NCBI GenBank assembly: GCA_036417435.1
Contig: CM070900.1
Coordinates: 37,673,496-37,737,495, forward strand
Source of the DNA: Inia geoffrensis
Taxonomy: Eukaryota; Chordata; Mammalia; Artiodactyla; Iniidae
DNA: 64,000 nt
Direction of reading: 5' to 3'
The notes below the pieces were generated by a model. The model saw only the letters and a list, made by a program, of their open reading frames with translations. It was not told the DNA's origin and ran no database searches. Position 1 is the first letter of the stretch. The number at the start of each line of letters is the position of its first letter. Both the position numbers and the translations under genes were made by a program. Positions 1 to 10,081 of the stretch are shown in pieces.

Positions 1-240
1 GGCCGCACTACTCCGTGTCGTCTCTGGTAACTTGGGGAGACAAAGCCTTAGCGAGAGTCCTGGTGTTGGACTGGAAATGGGGAGTCGAACGTGGCTGAAC
101 GGACACCCCTGGGCTTCTGTATCCTCACCTCCTGCCGCTCAACCTGCACTGCCCCACCCCTCGCATATCGCAAGACTTGCAAGTGCGCCATTCGATGGGT
201 GCTGTGGTTCGCAGTTGGGGCGACTCTAATGAAGTGGGCT

Positions 241-256
241 GCAGGTGGGAACCTGC
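241..256. repeat. Small inverted repeat GCAGGT-GGGA-ACCTGC (exemplar)
   Basis: Two perfect 6-bp arms flank a 4-bp loop in most A units. B units read GGAGGTGGGAAGCTGC or GGAGGTGGGAACCTGC, which breaks one or two pairs. Confidence 0.6.
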
Positions 257-280
257 CTAGCAGGAGCTGTGGAGATCCGG

Positions 281-291
281 TTTCTTTACAG
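281..291 (+). other. Splice-acceptor-like site TTTCTTTACAG (exemplar)
   Basis: A pyrimidine-rich tract ending in ACAG lies about 250 bp upstream of the donor at 543, and a second candidate (CCTCTCAG) follows a few bases later. Together they would bound a candidate exon of roughly 235-250 bp. M21, M27, M29 and M35 carry CTCTTTACAG, which keeps the site. Confidence 0.2.
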
Positions 292-415
292 CTCTTGCCT
301 CTCAGCTGTTCCACCCTCATTTGGGCACGCCAGGCTTTGCTTACCTATAGGAGGTCCATATTGGATCGGGGTATTGTGGTACCAGGAATGGTAGAATGGG
401 CAGTATAGATGTCCG

Positions 416-425
416 AGGGGCCCCT
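416..425. repeat. Perfect 10-bp palindrome AGGGGCCCCT (exemplar)
   Basis: This palindrome occurs once per unit, in the TCCGAGGGGCCCCTGG stretch, and is unchanged in both A and B forms that I read. It is short enough to be chance. Confidence 0.6.
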
Positions 426-458
426 GGTCAGGTGGAACGTTCTCCTCACTTGCTGCCT

Positions 459-470
459 CAGCAGCAGCAG
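459..470. repeat. (CAG)4 microsatellite-like tract (exemplar)
   Basis: A units carry four CAG triplets, B units three followed by CAT, and M36 has CAGCAGCAGGAG. No expansion is seen in any unit. Confidence 0.8.
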
Positions 471-542
471 ACTCCAGCCAAGGGACACAGGCCTGTTGAG
501 GCTCCAGGGGTGTGGCAGCAGCCGCCCTAACAGAGGCGTGAG

Positions 543-608
543 GTAACAGATGAGGCATTTCTTAACCCCTTACTTGCCTTGTCATTGAACATCCCTTTTC
601 CCTTTCAG
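543..608 (+). other. 66-bp intron-like segment in an A unit (exemplar)
   Basis: The A-form counterpart of the segment at 5586-5651 has the same length, branch-point-like CTTAAC (561-566) and acceptor. The donor is weaker (GAG|GTAACA). The layout is kept in the A units I read, M13 with a C-to-T change in the pyrimidine tract. Confidence 0.25.
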
Positions 609-1476
609 CATAGAGTATATACAATGTTGTGCGTGTTTGCGTTCTGCAGCCGCTTGATGCAATTATAAACTTAGCTGTACCTGTAGGATTTCGGATTCTT
701 TGCCCTGTTGGTTTATGGAGGAATGTTTTGTAGCCTTCCCTGTGCTTTCGGGTGGGTCATCGTTGATGAGCACTTTTTGATTACGTTCATGTGTTCCTGT
801 GAATCCAAGCCTCTTGCTTTAGCCTTCCCTGGTCTCCAGTTTCCCCCTCTGGGAGCTCCTCGCATCTTTCTTCTCTGTGTAAACCTGTGTTGCCTTTTTA
901 TACCGCTTCCTTTGTATCCATATTGAGACTGCACCTATAAGGGATATCCTGGTATGTGTGTCTCGCTGCCCCTAATTTACCATAATGAGTGAGATCGTCT
1001 ATTGCTCCACCCATGCTGCTGCAAATAGTATAAGTTCCTTTTGTTCTGTGGATGAGTGGTGGTCCAGGGAGTGTAGGTAGCAGAATATATTTATCCATTC
1101 ACCCCTCGCTCCACATTTGTTTCGTTTGTGTGTCTTGGCTGTGGTAAAGGGGACCGCAACCACGCTTGGGGTGCAAGTGCTTCATTCCAATGGTGTCAGT
1201 CTCTGGTTATAGGACCTGCAGCAGGGTTGCCGAATCTCGTGGTACCTGCAGTTTTTAGGTTAGTAAGGAACTTGCCTAATGATCTTCTTTCCCGGCTCTT
1301 ACCAGTGTACAATCCCAGCAACAGCAATTCTAGGCTTCTCTGTTTTGCATGCGCTCTTGAGCACTTACGCTTTTAGGGTTTGTGAAGACTGCAGCCTGGG
1401 AACACCTCCTCTGCCTTTCTTTGCACTCTCTGATCATGACAGATCCTGAGCATCTTTTCATTGGAACGTGCTGTTT

Positions 1477-1482
1477 TATAAG
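1477..1482 (+). promoter_or_regulatory. TATAAG element of form-D units (exemplar)
   Basis: GTTTTATAAGAGCC in form D contains a TATA-box-like core. Form C has GTTTTCTAAGAGGC at the same place and lacks it. Functional status is unknown. Confidence 0.15.
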
Positions 1483-1620
1483 AGCCGGCTGAGTAGCACT
1501 GAGGTCTTGAAACGTTTCTGCCTGAGAGTCGGGCCTGATTTGAATTCATTTCAGCTTACCTAGCCCGGCATATTTCTTGAGGACAGGGTTGTGTCTGCAA
1601 AGCCGCAGGCCGTAGTCCTT

Positions 1621-1921
1621 GTGAATGACAGGTGCCCTTCAGCAGGGTTTATGTAGTCGTTACGGCGCTGTGCCGCAAGGAGGCCGCTCTACTCCGTGTC
1701 GTCTCTGGTAACTTGGGGAGACAAAGCCTTAGCGAGAGTCCTGGTGTTGGACTGGAAATGGGGAGTCGAACGTGGCTGAACGGACACCCCTGGGCTTCTG
1801 TATCCTCACCTCCTGCCGCTCAACCTGCACTGCCCCACCCCTCGCATATCGCAAGACTTGCAAGTGCGCCATTCGATGGGTGCTGTGGTTCGCAGTTGGG
1901 GCGACTCTAATGAAGTGGGCT
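1621..1921. other. CpG-rich segment across the unit junction (exemplar M1/M2)
   Basis: Hand count in M1 gives 52 CpGs in 1,681 bp, of which 18 lie in the 300 bp formed by its last 60 and first 240 bases. Long stretches elsewhere (for example 1021-1080 and 1381-1440) have none. The same junction sequence continues into M2 here. It coincides with the CTCF-like, NotI and TATA-like motifs. Confidence 0.6.
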
Positions 1922-3360
1922 GCAGGTGGGAACCTGCCTAGCAGGAGCTGTGGAGATCCGGTTTCTTTACAGCTCTTCCCTCTCAGCTGTTCCACCCTCA
2001 TTTGGGCACACCAGGCTTTGCTTACCTATAGGAGGTCCATATTGGATCGGGTGATTGTGGTACCAGGAATGGTAGAATGGGCAGTATAGATGTCCGAGGG
2101 GCCCCTGGTCAGGTGGCACGTTCTCCTCACTTGCTGCCTCAGCAGCAGCAGACTCCAGCCAAGGGACACAGGCCTGTTGAGGCTCCAGGGGTGTGGCAGC
2201 AGCCGCCCTAACAGAGGCCTGAGGTAACAGATGAGGCATTTCTTAACCCCTTACTTGCCTTGTCATTGAACATCCCTTTTCCCTTTCAGCATAGAGTATA
2301 TACAATGTTGTGCGTGTTTGCGTTCTGCAGCCGCTTGATGCAATTATAAACTTAGCTGTACCTGCAGGATTTCGGATTCTTTGCCCTGTTGGTTTATGGA
2401 GGAATGTTTTGTAGCCTTCCCTGTGCTTTAGGGTAGGTCATCGTTTATGAGCATTTTTTGATTACGTTAACGTGTTTTGTGAATCCAGACCTCCTGCTTT
2501 AGCCTTCCCCGGTCTCCAGTTTCCCCCTCTGGGAACTCCTCGCATCTTTCTTCTCTGTGTAAACCTGTGTTGCCTTTCTATACCGCTTCCTTTGTATCCA
2601 TATTGAGACTGCACCTATAAGGGATATCCTGGGATGTGTGTCTCGCTGCCCCTAATTTACCATAATGAGTGAGATCGTCTATTGCTCCACCCATGCTGCT
2701 GCAAATAGTATAAGTTCCTTTTGTTCTGTGGATGAGTGGTGGTCCAGGGAGTGTAGGTAGCACAATATATTTATCCTTTCACCCCTCGCTCCACATTTGT
2801 TTCGTTTCTCTGTCTTGGCTGTGGTAAAGGGTACCGCAACCACCCTTGGGGTGCAAGTGCTTCATTCCAATGGTGTCAGTCTCTGGTTACAGGATCTGCA
2901 GCGGGGTTGCCGAATCTCGTGGTACCTGCAGTTTTTAGGTTAGTAAGGAACTTGCCTAATGATCTTCACTCCCGTTCTTACCAGTTTACAATCCCAGCAA
3001 CAGCAACTCTAGGCTTCTCTTTTTTGCATGCGCTCTTGAGCACTTACGCTTTTAGGGTTTGTGAGGACTGCAGCCAGGTAACACCTCCTCTGCCTTTCTT
3101 TGCACTCTCTGATCATGACAGATCCTGAGCATCTTTTCATTGGAACGTGCTGTTTTATAAGAGCCGGCTGAGTAGCACTGAGGTCTTGAAACGTTTCTGC
3201 CTGAGAGTCGGGCCTGATTTGAATTCATTTCAGCTTACCTAGCCCGGCATATTTCTTGAGGACAGGGTTGTGTCTGCAAAGCCGCAGGCCGTAGTCCTTG
3301 TGAATGACAGGTGCCCTTCAGCAGGGTTTATATAGTCGTTACGGCGCTGTGCCGCAAGGC
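1682..3360. repeat. Unit M2: A-x(degenerate)-D-a
   Basis: Length 1,679 bp. It starts GGCCGCTC, preceded by AAGGA, so the NotI site is lost. The x region near 2428-2490 is unusually diverged (TTTAGGGTAGG, CGTTTATGAGC, GTTAACGTG) and carries a 2-bp deletion (GTGTTTTGTG instead of GTGTTCCTGTG). Confidence 0.96.
3327..3335 (+). promoter_or_regulatory. TATA-like element upstream of the unit junction (exemplar)
   Basis: TTTATATAG lies about 30 bp before the CpG-rich junction, the spacing expected between a TATA box and a start site. It recurs in most leaders. Variants break it in some units: TATGTAG at 1649 and 8370, TTATACAG before 25201, 31923, 35283 and 42005, and TATATAATCG near 62,131. No start site can be shown from sequence, and the variation argues against strong selection. 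Confidence 0.25.
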
Positions 3361-3366
3361 GGCCGC
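3359..3366. other. NotI site GCGGCCGC at A-unit junction (exemplar)
   Basis: The 8-bp NotI palindrome spans the start of the A units at 3361, 6722, 10082, 13443, 16804, 20165, 25201, 28562, 31923, 35283, 38644, 42005, 45365, 48725, 52086, 53764, 58806, 62163 and 63842. It is lost at 1682 and 8403 (AAGGAGGCCGC) and at 21840 (AAGGTGGCCGC), and absent from B junctions (GCGGCAGC). It contains two CpGs and sits in the most CpG-rich part of the unit. Confidence 0.95.
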
Positions 3367-5041
3367 ACTACTCCGTGTCGTCTCTGGTAACTTGGGGAGA
3401 CAAAGCCTTAGCGAGAGTCCTGGTGTTGGACTGGAAATGGGGAGTCGAACGTGGCTGAACGGACACCCCTGGGCTTCTGTATCCTCACCTCCTGCCGCTC
3501 AACCTGCACTGCCCCACCCCTCGCATATCGCAAGACTTGCAAGTGCGCCATTCGATGGGTGCTGTGGTTCGCAGTTGGGGCGACTCTAATGAAGTGGGCT
3601 GCAGGTGGGAACCTGCCTAGCAGGAGCTGTGGAGATCCGCTTTCTTTACAGCTCTTCCCTCTCAGCTGTTCCACCCTCATTTGGGCACACCAGGCTTTGC
3701 TTACCTATAGGAGGTCCATATTGGATCGGGTGATTGTGGTACCAGGAATGGTAGAATGGGCAGTATAGATGTCCGAGGGGCCCCTGGTCAGGTGGAACGT
3801 TCTCCTCACTTGCTGCCTCAGCAGCAGCAGACTCCAGCCAAGGGACACAGGCCTGTTGAGGCTCCAGGGGTGTGGCAGCAGCCGCCATAACAGAGGCGTG
3901 AGGTAACAGATGAGGCATTTCTTAACCCCTTACTTGCCTTGCCATTGAACATCCCTTTTCCCTTTCAGCATAGAGTATATACAATGTTGTGCATGTTTGC
4001 GGTCTGCAGCCGCTTGATGCAATTATAAACTTAGCTGTTCCTGTAGGATTTCGGATTCTTTGCCCTGTTGGTTTATGGAGGAATGTTTTGTAGCCTTCCC
4101 TGTGCTTTTCGGTGGGTCATCGTTGATGAGCACTTTTTGATTACGTTCATGTGTTCCTGTGAATCCAAGCCTCCTGCTTTACCCTTCCCCGGTCTCCAGT
4201 TTCCCCCTCTGGGAACTCCTCGCTTCTTTCTTCTCTGCGTAAACCTGTGTTTCCTTTCTATACCGCTTCCTTTGTATCCGTATTGATACTGAAGCTATAA
4301 CTGATATCCTGGGATGTGTATCTTGCTGCCTCTAATTTACCAGAATGAGTGAGATCGTCTATTGCTCCACCCATCCTGCTGCAAATAGTATAAGTTCCTT
4401 TTGTTCTGTGGATGAGTGGTGGTCCAGGGAGTGTAGGTAGCAGAATATATTTATCCATTCACCCCTCGCTCCACATTTGTTTCGTTTGTGTGTCTTGGCT
4501 GTGGTAAAGGGGACCGCAACCACGCTTGGGGTGCAAGTGCTTCATTCCAATGGTGTCAGTCTCTGGTTATAGGACCTGCAGCGGGGTTGCCGAATCTCGT
4601 GGTACCTGCAGTTTTTAGGTTAGTAAGGAACTTGCCTAATGATCTTCTTTCCCGGCTCTTACCAGTGTACAATCCCAGCAACAGCAATTCTAGGCTTCTC
4701 TGTTTTGCATGCGCTCTTGAGCACTTACGCTTTTAGGGTTTGTGAAGACTGCAGCCTGGGAACACCTCGTCTGCCTTTCTTTGCAGTCTCTAATCATGAC
4801 AGATCCTGCACGCCTTTTCATTTGAATGTGCTGTTTTCTAAGAGGCGGGTGAGTAGCACTGAGGTCTTGAAAGGGTTCTGCCTGAGAGTCGGGCCTGATT
4901 TGAATTCATTTCAGCTTACCTAGCCCGGCATATTTCTTGAGGGCAGGGTTGTGCCTGCAAAGCCGCAGGCCATAGGCCTTGTGAATGATAGTTGCCCTTC
5001 AGCACGGTTTATATAGTTGTTACGGCAGTGTGCCACAAGGC
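3361..5041. repeat. Unit M3: A-x(with y-like bases)-C-b
   Basis: Length 1,681 bp. The middle mixes forms: x-like at the start, then GAACTCCTCGCTTC and GCGTAAACCTGTGTTTCC resemble y. It has private changes such as TATTGATACTGAAGC near 4283. It ends in a form-b leader before a B unit. Confidence 0.96.
4849..4854 (+). other. Donor-like GTGAGT in form-C units (exemplar)
   Basis: CGG|GTGAGT in AAGAGGCGGGTGAGTAGC matches the donor consensus on the intron side. Form D reads GCCGGCTGAGTAGC here and lacks it. The site therefore exists only in the C-form units, including the D-to-C chimeras. Confidence 0.2.
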
Positions 5042-5046
5042 GGCAG
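5033..5046 (+). promoter_or_regulatory. CTCF-core-like motif at B-unit junction (exemplar)
   Basis: CCACAAGGCGGCAG agrees with the CTCF core CCASYAGRKGGCRS at 12 of 14 positions. The mismatches are A for Y at position 5 and C for K at position 9. The same sequence lies from 9 bp before to 4 bp after the starts of the B units at 5042, 11763, 15124, 18485, 23521, 30243, 33604, 40325, 43686, 47046, 50406, 55445, 57126 and 60483. The B units at 26882 and 36964 read CCACAAGGCAGCAG, which hits the central GGC. Most A junctions read CCACAAGGCGGCCG or CCGCAAGGCGGCCG, 11 or fewer matches. Binding is inferred only from the motif. Confidence 0.45.
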
Positions 5047-6721
5047 CACTACTCCGTGTCGTCTCTGGTAACTTGGGGAAACAAAGCGTTAGCGGGAGTC
5101 CTGGCGTTGGACTGGAAATGGGGGGTCGAAGCTGGCTAAACACACACCCGTGGGCTTGTGTATGCTCACCTCTTGCCCCTCAACATGCACTGCCCCACCC
5201 CAGGCATATAGCAAGCCGTGCAACTGAGCTACTCATGGGGTGCTGTGGTTCGCAGGTGGGGCGACGCTTATGAAGTGGGCTGCAGGTGGGAAGCTGCCTA
5301 GCCGGAGCTGTGGAGATCCGCTTTCTTTACAGCTCTTCCCTCTCAGCTGTTCTACCCTCATTTGAGCAAACCAGTCTTTGCTTACCTAAAAGAGGGCCAT
5401 GTTGTGTTGGGAGATTGTGGTACCAGGAAGGGTAGAATGGGCGGTAGATGTCCGAGGGGCCCCTGGGCAGGTGGCACGTCCTCCTCACTTGCTGCCTCAG
5501 CAGCAGCATACTCCAGCCATGGCACGGACACAGGTCTGCTGAGGCTCCAACGGTGTGGCGACAGCCGACGTCACAGAGCCCTGAGGTAAGAGATGAGGCA
5601 TTTCTTAACCCCTTACTTGCCTTGTCATTGAACATCCCTTTTCCCTTTCAGCATAGTGTATATACAATATTGTGCGTGTTTGACTTCTGCAGCGACTTGA
5701 TGCAATTCTAAACTTAGCTGTACCTGTAGGATTTCGGATTCTTTGCCCTGTTGGTTTATGGAGGAATGTTTTGTAGCCTTCCCTGTGCTTTTGGGTGGGT
5801 CATCATTGATGAGCACTCTTTGATTACGTTCACGTGTTCCTGTGAATCCAAACCTCCTGCTTTACCCTTCCCCGGTCTCCAGTTTCCCTCTGGGAACTCC
5901 TCGATTCTTTCTTCTCTGCGTAAACCTGTGTTTCCTTTATATACCGCTTCCTTGGTATCCATATTGAGACTGCAGCTATAAGGGATATAATGAGACGTGT
6001 ATCTTGCTGCCTCTAATTTACCATAATGAGTGAGATCGTCTATTGCTCCACCCATGCTGCTGCAAATAGTATAAGTTCCTTTTGTTCTGTGGATGAGTGG
6101 TGGTCCAGGGAGTGTAGGTAGCAGAATATATTTATCCTTTCACCCCTCGCTCCACATTTGTTTCGTTTCTCTGTCTTGGCTGTGGTAAAGGGTACCGCAA
6201 CCACCCTTGGGGTGCAAGTGCTTCATTCCAATGGTGTCAGTCTCTGGTTACAGGACCTGCAGCGGGGTTGCCGAATCTCGTGGTACCTGCAGTTTTTAGG
6301 TTAGTAAGGAACTTGCCTAATGATCTTCACTCCCGTTCTTACCAGTTTACAATCCCAGCAACAGCAATTCTAGGCTTCTCTTTTTTGCATGCGCTCTTGA
6401 GCACTTACGCTTTTAGGGTTTGTGAGGACTGCAGCCAGGGAACACCTCCTCTGCCTTTCTTTGCACTCTCTGATCATGACAGATCCTGAGCATCTTTTCA
6501 TTGGAACGTGCTGTTTTATAAGAGCCGGCTGAGTAGCACTGAGGTCTTGAAACGTTTCTGCCTGAGAGTCGGGCCTGATTTGAATTCATTTCAGCTTACC
6601 TAGCCCAGCATATTTCTTGAGGACAGGGTTGTGTCTGCAAAGCCGCAGGCCGTAGTCCTTGTGAATGACAGGTGCCCTTCAGCAGGGTTTATATAGTCGT
6701 TACGACAGTGTGCCACAAGGC
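5042..6721. repeat. Unit M4: B-y-D-a
   Basis: Length 1,680 bp, the only B unit in the four-unit repeat. Private variants include GTATGCTCACC, GGGCGGTAGATG and CCAACGGTGTGGCGACAG. It differs from neighbouring A units at many sites through its first 600 bp, including GAACGGAC changed to AAACACAC. Confidence 0.96.
5586..5651 (+). other. 66-bp intron-like segment in a B unit (exemplar)
   Basis: The segment begins GAG|GTAAGAG, a good U2 donor. It contains CTTAAC, a fit to the yUnAy branch point about 43 nt before the end, then a pyrimidine tract (CCCTTTTCCCTTTCAG) and ends CAG|C. Joining the flanks removes the in-frame TAA of the donor and extends the upstream open frame by about 16 codons before the next stop. 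At 66 bp it would be near the lower size limit for vertebrate introns. It is a sequence match only; no transcript is known. Confidence 0.3.
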
Positions 6722-8402
6722 GGCCGCACTACTCCGTGTCGTCTCTGGTAACTTGGGGAGACAAAGCCTTAGCGAGAGTCCTGGTGTTGGACTGGAAATG
6801 GGGAGTCGAACGTGGCTGAACGGACACCCCTGGGCTTCTGTATCCTCACCTCCTGCCGCTCAACCTGCACTGCCCCACCCCTCGCATATCTCAAGACTTG
6901 CAAGTGCGCCATTCGATGGGTGCTGTGGTTCGCAGTTGGGGCGACTCTAATGAAGTGGGCTGCAGGTGGGAACCTGCCTAGCAGGAGCTGTGGAGATCCG
7001 GTTTCTTTACAGCTCTTCCCTCTCAGCTGTTCCACCCTCATTTGGGCACGCCAGGCTTTGCTTACCTATAGGAGGTCCATATTGGATCGGGTGATTGTGG
7101 TACCAGGAATGGTAGAATGGGCAGTATAGATGTCCGAGGGGCCCCTGGTCAGGTGGAACGTTCTCCTCACTTGCTGCCTCAGCAGCAGCAGACTCCAGCC
7201 AAGGGTCACAGGCCTGTTGAGGCTCCAGGGGTGTGGCAGCAGCCACCGTAACAGAGGCGTGAGGTAACAGATGAGGCATTTCTTAACCCCTTACTTGCCT
7301 TGTCATTGAACATCCCTTTTCCCTTTCAGCATAGAGTATATACAATGTTGTGCGTGTTTGCGTTCTGCAGCCGCTTGATGCAATTATAAACTTAGCTGTA
7401 CCTGTAGGATTTCGGATTCTTTGCCCTGTTGGTTTATGGAGGAATGTTTTGTAGCCTTCCCTGTGCTTTCGGGTGGGTCATCGTTGATGAGCACTTTTTG
7501 ATTACGTTCATGTGTTCCTGTGAATCCAAGCCTCTTGCTTTAGCCTTCCCTGGTCTCCAGTTTCCCCCTCTGGGAGCTCCTCGCATCTTTCTTCTCTGTG
7601 TAAACCTGTGTTGCCTTTTTATACCGCTTCCTTTGTATCCATATTGAGACTGCACCTATAAGGGATATCCTGGTATGTGTGTCTCGCTGCCCCTAATTTA
7701 CCATAATGAGTGAGATCGTCTATTGCTCCACCCATGCTGCTGCAAATAGTATAAGTTCCTTTTGTTCTGTGGATGAGTGGTGGTCCAGGGAGTGTAGGTA
7801 GCAGAATATATTTATCCATTCACCCCTCGCTCCACATTTGTTTCGTTTGTGTGTCTTGGCTGTGGTAAAGGGGACCGCAACCACGCTTGGGGTGCAAGTG
7901 CTTCATTCCAATGGTGTCAGTCTCTGGTTATAGGACCTGCAGCAGGGTTGCCGAATCTCGTGGTACCTGCAGTTTTTAGGTTAGTAAGGAACTTGCCTAA
8001 TGATCTTCTTTCCCGGCTCTTACCAGTGTACAATCCCAGCAACAGCAATTCTAGGCTTCTCTGTTTTGCATGCGCTCTTGAGCACTTACGCTTTTAGGGT
8101 TTGTGAAGACTGCAGCCTGGGAACACCTCCTCTGCCTTTCTTTGCACTCTCTGATCATGACAGATCCTGAGCATCTTTTCATTGGAACGTGCTGTTTTAT
8201 AAGAGCCGGCTGAGTAGCACTGAGGTCTTGAAACGTTTCTGCCTGAGAGTCGGGCCTGATTTGAATTCATTTCAGCTTACCTAGCCCGGCATATTTCTTG
8301 AGGACAGGGTTGTGTCTGCAAAGCCGCAGGCCGTAGTCCTTGTGAATGACAGGTGCCCTTCAGCAGGGTTTATGTAGTCGTTACGGCGCTGTGCCGCAAG
8401 GA
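6722..8402. repeat. Unit M5: A-x-C/D-a
   Basis: Length 1,681 bp. The first ~560 bp carry TATCTCAAGAC, AAGGGTCACAGG and GCCACCGTAAC, shared with M9 and M11 rather than M1. The rest matches M1, including the C-to-D change and the altered TATGTAG leader element. Confidence 0.96.
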
Positions 8403-10081
8403 GGCCGCTCTACTCCGTGTCGTCTCTGGTAACTTGGGGAGACAAAGCCTTAGCGAGAGTCCTGGTGTTGGACTGGAAATGGGGAGTCGAACGTGGCTGA
8501 ACGGACACCCCTGGGCTTCTGTATCCTCACCTCCTGCCGCTCAACCTGCACTGCCCCACCCCTCGCATATCGCAAGACTTGCAAGTGCGCCATTCGATGG
8601 GTGCTGTGGTTCGCAGTTGGGGCGACTCTAATGAAGTGGGCTGCAGGTGGGAACCTGCCTAGCAGGAGCTGTGGAGATCCGGTTTCTTTACAGCTCTTCC
8701 CTCTCAGCTGTTCCACCCTCATTTGGGCACACCAGGCTTTGCTTACCTATAGGAGGTCCATATTGGATCGGGTGATTGTGGTACCAGGAATGGTAGAATG
8801 GGCAGTATAGATGTCCGAGGGGCCCCTGGTCAGGTGGCACGTTCTCCTCACTTGCTGCCTCAGCAGCAGCAGACTCCAGCCAAGGGACACAGGCCTGTTG
8901 AGGCTCCAGGGGTGTGGCAGCAGCCGCCCTAACAGAGGCCTGAGGTAACAGATGAGGCATTTCTTAACCCCTTACTTGCCTTGTCATTGAACATCCCTTT
9001 TCCCTTTCAGCATAGAGTATATACAATGTTGTGCGTGTTTGCGTTCTGCAGCCGCTTGATGCAATTATAAACTTAGCTGTACCTGCAGGATTTCGGATTC
9101 TTTGCCCTGTTGGTTTATGGAGGAATGTTTTGTAGCCTTCCCTGTGCTTTAGGGTAGGTCATCGTTTATGAGCATTTTTTGATTACGTTAACGTGTTTTG
9201 TGAATCCAGACCTCCTGCTTTAGCCTTCCCCGGTCTCCAGTTTCCCCCTCTGGGAACTCCTCGCATCTTTCTTCTCTGTGTAAACCTGTGTTGCCTTTCT
9301 ATACCGCTTCCTTTGTATCCATATTGAGACTGCACCTATAAGGGATATCCTGGGATGTGTGTCTCGCTGCCCCTAATTTACCATAATGAGTGAGATCGTC
9401 TATTGCTCCACCCATGCTGCTGCAAATAGTATAAGTTCCTTTTGTTCTGTGGATGAGTGGTGGTCCAGGGAGTGTAGGTAGCACAATATATTTATCCTTT
9501 CACCCCTCGCTCCACATTTGTTTCGTTTCTCTGTCTTGGCTGTGGTAAAGGGTACCGCAACCACCCTTGGGGTGCAAGTGCTTCATTCCAATGGTGTCAG
9601 TCTCTGGTTACAGGATCTGCAGCGGGGTTGCCGAATCTCGTGGTACCTGCAGTTTTTAGGTTAGTAAGGAACTTGCCTAATGATCTTCACTCCCGTTCTT
9701 ACCAGTTTACAATCCCAGCAACAGCAACTCTAGGCTTCTCTTTTTTGCATGCGCTCTTGAGCACTTACGCTTTTAGGGTTTGTGAGGACTGCAGCCAGGT
9801 AACACCTCCTCTGCCTTTCTTTGCACTCTCTGATCATGACAGATCCTGAGCATCTTTTCATTGGAACGTGCTGTTTTATAAGAGCCGGCTGAGTAGCACT
9901 GAGGTCTTGAAACGTTTCTGCCTGAGAGTCGGGCCTGATTTGAATTCATTTCAGCTTACCTAGCCCGGCATATTTCTTGAGGACAGGGTTGTGTCTGCAA
10001 AGCCGCAGGCCGTAGTCCTTGTGAATGACAGGTGCCCTTCAGCAGGGTTTATATAGTCGTTACGGCGCTGTGCCGCAAGGC
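8403..10081. repeat. Unit M6: A-x(degenerate)-D-a
   Basis: Length 1,679 bp. It is the 6,721-bp copy of M2, with the same GGCCGCTC start, lost NotI site and 2-bp deletion in the middle. Confidence 0.96.

Larger units (their letters stand above)
1..1681. repeat. Unit M1: A-x-C/D-a
   Basis: Length 1,681 bp. The 3' part begins as form C (GTGTGTCTTGG, CTTCTTTCCCGGC) and changes to form D near 1408 (CTCCTCTGCC, then TCCTGAGCATC and ATAAGAGCCGG). The leader TATA-like element is altered to TATGTAG. By hand this unit contains 52 CpG dinucleotides. Confidence 0.96.

Noticed and set aside
81..90. Minus-strand GTTCGACTCC, an exact match to the Pol III B-box core, with an A-box-like sequence at 146-156
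   Set aside because: The A-box match is only partial (9 of 11), the flanks do not form a tRNA T stem, the B form breaks the box, and I saw no TTTT terminator downstream on that strand in A units. Not enough for a SINE or Pol III gene.
206..222. CENP-B-box-like TTCGCAGTTGGGGCG
   Set aside because: It matches only 6 of the 9 core positions. No better fit was seen on either strand, so centromeric identity cannot be claimed from it.
91..408. A 105-codon plus-strand open frame kept in most A units
   Set aside because: It overlaps a 92-codon plus-strand frame and two 90-codon minus-strand frames in the same bases. It is broken in B units, changed by 1-bp indels (135 codons in M36), and has no recognisable domain. 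Its conservation is explained by the repeat itself.
459..470. CAG repeat expansion locus
   Set aside because: Only three or four triplets per unit, with no length polymorphism across 38 copies.
5756..6055. A 99-codon minus-strand open frame in y-form units, extended to 113 codons in M21, M27 and M29
   Set aside because: The length varies only through a base change at the nested start or stop. The x form is 2 bp longer and carries a different, shorter frame. There is no sign of coding constraint.
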